Of a DNA stretch of 64,000 nucleotides, positions 62,179 through 64,000 are shown piece after piece. Source of the stretch: JBKECO01 sp047974745 (GTDB lineage Bacteria; Bacillota; Clostridia; Lachnospirales; Lachnospiraceae); NCBI GenBank assembly GCA_047974745.1, contig JBKECO010000003.1, positions 1-64,000 on the forward strand, in the 5' to 3' direction. The position numbers and the translations under genes were made by a program. The first letter of the stretch is position 1. Every line of letters begins with the position of its first letter. The notes beneath the pieces are model-generated. The model searched no databases, was not told the origin of the DNA, and saw only the letters and a program-made list of their open reading frames with translations.

Positions 62179-63251
62179 AATATGATTATTGGATGCATAA
62201 TATAACAGGAATCGGGAGTAAGAAAATTAGATATCTGCTTCAATATGCAGGGTCAACAAAAGAAGTTTTTTCTATGAAAGAGGCACAGCTTGCAGAAATT
62301 CCAAATATTCACAAGTCTGACAGGGAGAAAATTCTAAAGAGCGCCGCAACCTGGGATGTCGATGGGGAATACAATAAGCTGACGAATGCGGGTATTCGAT
62401 TCATTTCCAAGAATCACGATCACTATCCGGAGAAACTAACTCATATTGTAGATTCGCCATTTGGGATCTATGTCAAAGGATCTCTCGAAGAAAATCTATC
62501 GAACTGTGCAGCAATCGTAGGCTCAAGGACTTGCTCCGAATATGGGGGCAATATGGCGAGAGCATTTGCCGAAAGACTAGCCGCCAATGGGGTGACGATC
62601 GTAAGCGGAATGGCATATGGAATCGACTCAGCAGCTCATTATGGTGCGTTGAAGGCAGGCGGGAAGACACTGGCTGTACTTGGATGCGGTGTGAATGTCT
62701 GTTACCCTGAAAAAGCAGAAAAGCTATTTCGAACCATTCCAGAACATGGGGCACTAATATCGGAATACCATCCGGATGCAAAGCCGGTCTCTGGTTACTT
62801 TCCTCAGAGGAACAGACTCATCAGTGCACTTGCTGACTTGGTGCTTATAATGGAGGCCAGGGAGAAGAGCGGATCTCTTATCACAGCAGATTTTGCATTA
62901 GAGCAGGGAAAAGATATCTATGCACTTCCAGGACGAGTCAGTGATGATTTGAGCAGAGGCTGCAATCGCCTGATTCAACAGGGTGCAGGAATCTTAGTAA
63001 GCCCTGAAGAATTACTCCTTGAAATGGGTATAAATGCAGATAAACACAAAAAAAACAAGGTTGTATCTAAAAATTTACTTGAAAAAGAAGAATTGTTGTT
63101 GTATAGTTGTTTCGATTTATACTCGAGATCCATAAATGAACTTGTACAAAATTCCGGACTCCCAATTTACAGAGTTACGGAGATCATTGGAATCTTGATT
63201 CAAAAGGGATTGATTGAGGAAACATTTATTAATTGTTACAAAAAAACATAA
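62175..63251 (+). CDS. dprA: DNA-processing protein DprA
   Basis: 358 residues. An N-terminal helix-hairpin-helix region (1-65), then the Rossmann-like DNA-binding core: VGSRTCSEYGGNMARAFAERL (cut), SGMAYGIDSAAHYGALKAGG, VLGCGVNVCYPEKA, YFPQRNRLISALADLVLIMEA and EQGKDIYALPGRVSD, and a C-terminal winged-helix (about 290-358). It protects incoming single strands and loads RecA in natural transformation. Coupled to yifB by a 4-base overlap. topA begins 38 nt later. Confidence 0.96.
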   Translation: MKYDYWMHNITGIGSKKIRYLLQYAGSTKEVFSMKEAQLAEIPNIHKSDREKILKSAATWDVDGEYNKLTNAGIRFISKNHDHYPEKLTHIVDSPFGIYVKGSLEENLSNCAAIVGSRTCSEYGGNMARAFAERLAANGVTIVSGMAYGIDSAAHYGALKAGGKTLAVLGCGVNVCYPEKAEKLFRTIPEHGALISEYHPDAKPVSGYFPQRNRLISALADLVLIMEAREKSGSLITADFALEQGKDIYALPGRVSDDLSRGCNRLIQQGAGILVSPEELLLEMGINADKHKKNKVVSKNLLEKEELLLYSCFDLYSRSINELVQNSGLPIYRVTEIIGILIQKGLIEETFINCYKKT

Positions 63252-63289
63252 AACATCTGTAACGGATGAGTCAGTAAAAGGAGTTTTAT

Positions 63290-64000
63290 ATGGCAGTAAA
63301 AAATCTGGTGATTGTGGAATCCCCTGCAAAAGTAAAAACCATTAAAAAATTTCTCGGTAAGAATTATGAGGTCGTAGCATCGAACGGACATGTCAGGGAT
63401 CTTCCAAAGAGTACGCTGGGGATAGACGTTGAGCATGATTATGATCCCAAATATATTACTATTCGAGGAAAGGGAGATATTCTGGCAAAACTCAGAAAGG
63501 AAGTGAAAAAAGCTGATAAAATTTATCTGGCAACTGACCCTGATCGTGAAGGAGAGGCAATTTCTTGGCACCTCACAAAGGCGTTGAAGCTGGAAGATAA
63601 AAATATATATCGAATCAGTTTTAATGAAATCACTCAACAGGCGGTCAAAAATTCGCTGAAAGAGCCAAGAGAAGTAGATATGAAGTTAGTGGATGCACAG
63701 CAGGCCAGGCGTATGCTGGATCGAATGGTAGGATATAAAATAAGTCCTCTGCTTTGGGCAAAAGTGAAGAGAGGTCTTAGTGCAGGAAGAGTTCAGTCTG
63801 TGGCACTGCGTATAGTCTGTGACAGAGAAGATGATATCAATGCATTTATTCCGGTGGAATATTGGAGCCTGGATGCAAATTTAAATATTGAAGGTGAAAA
63901 TAAGAAACTGAATGCAAAGTTCTATGGTGACAGCAAGGGTAAAATAGCAATAGACTCCAAAGAACAGATGGAGCAGATCAGTCAGGAATTAAAAGGTGCA
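63290..64000 (+). CDS. topA: DNA topoisomerase I, N-terminal part (runs off the window)
   Basis: 237 residues seen, open to the end of the window. The Toprim domain is complete: [17 protein letters not shown] near residue 7, [12 protein letters not shown], and [15 protein letters not shown] with the Asp-Asp-Glu metal site; then the start of the cleavage domain, [26 protein letters not shown] and [14 protein letters not shown]. It relaxes negative supercoils; the active Tyr lies beyond the window end. AAAAGGAG 8 nt before ATG 63290. Confidence 0.97.
   Translation, partial: MAVKNLVIVESPAKVKTIKKFLGKNYEVVASNGHVRDLPKSTLGIDVEHDYDPKYITIRGKGDILAKLRKEVKKADKIYLATDPDREGEAISWHLTKALKLEDKNIYRISFNEITQQAVKNSLKEPREVDMKLVDAQQARRMLDRMVGYKISPLLWAKVKRGLSAGRVQSVALRIVCDREDDINAFIPVEYWSLDANLNIEGENKKLNAKFYGDSKGKIAIDSKEQMEQISQELKGA

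Overview
The window reads as a chromosomal segment of a Clostridia bacterium, most likely a Lachnospiraceae relative (family level is inference). Signs of this: AT-leaning Firmicute coding sequence with strong AGGAGG-type ribosome binding sites and frequent TTG/GTG starts, a CIRCE-controlled groESL operon, a T-box leader, an NfnAB-type flavoprotein pair, a Firmicute division cluster headed by mraZ, and gene families I associate with Lachnospiraceae (DUF5716/DUF5717, the 79-residue protein at 4696). An amidase-deacetylase protein resembling CwlD plus PdaA suggests a spore former.

Layout. 1-216: 3' end of gltD. 330-1784: a small membrane protein and an Mbeg1-like hydrolase. 1862-3942: groES-groEL. 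4142-4935: mgsA and a small conserved gene. 4959-7155: a mobile element with an IS transposase and an RDD membrane-protein passenger, bounded by 14-bp direct repeats; it separates the small gene from its terminator (7171-7211). 7279-9524: degV and a convergent MATE exporter. 9806-11095: purA behind a possible attenuator. 11137-11299: first copy of a 163-bp structured repeat. 11752-15017: SEC-C protein, thrS, zinc phospholipase C-like protein. 15135-24867: division and wall cluster mraZ-rsmH-ftsL-pbp-mraY-murD-ftsW-ftsQ-ftsZ, with MraZ boxes at the promoter. 25007-27503: beta-CASP nuclease and an AraC regulator. 27704-33350: dapF, argS, ABC exporter, LacI regulator. 33368-35508: two G3E GTPases, one with a His/Cys repeat array and one fused to a DUF1980-like domain. 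35516-38944: Trp T-box, second copy of the 163-bp repeat, trpXYZ uptake genes. 39082-40752: amidase-deacetylase fusion. 40872-43144: nfnA-nfnB. 43211-44747: VOC protein and PLP aminotransferase on the minus strand. 44874-51564: four-gene uncharacterised locus. 51605-53841: feoAB. 53876-56019: UvrD-like helicase overlapping tail-to-tail with a DUF1292 gene. 56187-59517: degenerate GH13 protein, DUF5662 protein, trpS. 59552-60441: frame-broken RluA-type pseudouridine synthase. 60619-64000: yifB/comM, dprA, start of topA.

The window is mainly housekeeping: protein folding, septation, aminoacyl-tRNA synthetases, redox balance, iron uptake and DNA processing. The points most worth following are: (a) the four-gene locus at 44874-51564, coding for a giant soluble protein, an Hsp70/actin-fold protein, a TPR protein and a coiled-coil membrane protein; (b) the 163-bp hairpin repeat, one copy of which sits inside the trp T-box leader and adds a second terminator; (c) the IS that carries an RDD gene and has an extra internal copy of its right end; (d) the CwlD-PdaA-like fusion; and (e) a full-length isoamylase-like protein without its catalytic residues.

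No tRNA, rRNA, CRISPR array, prophage or replication origin was recognised. Domain names come from recognising motifs by eye, not from a database search.
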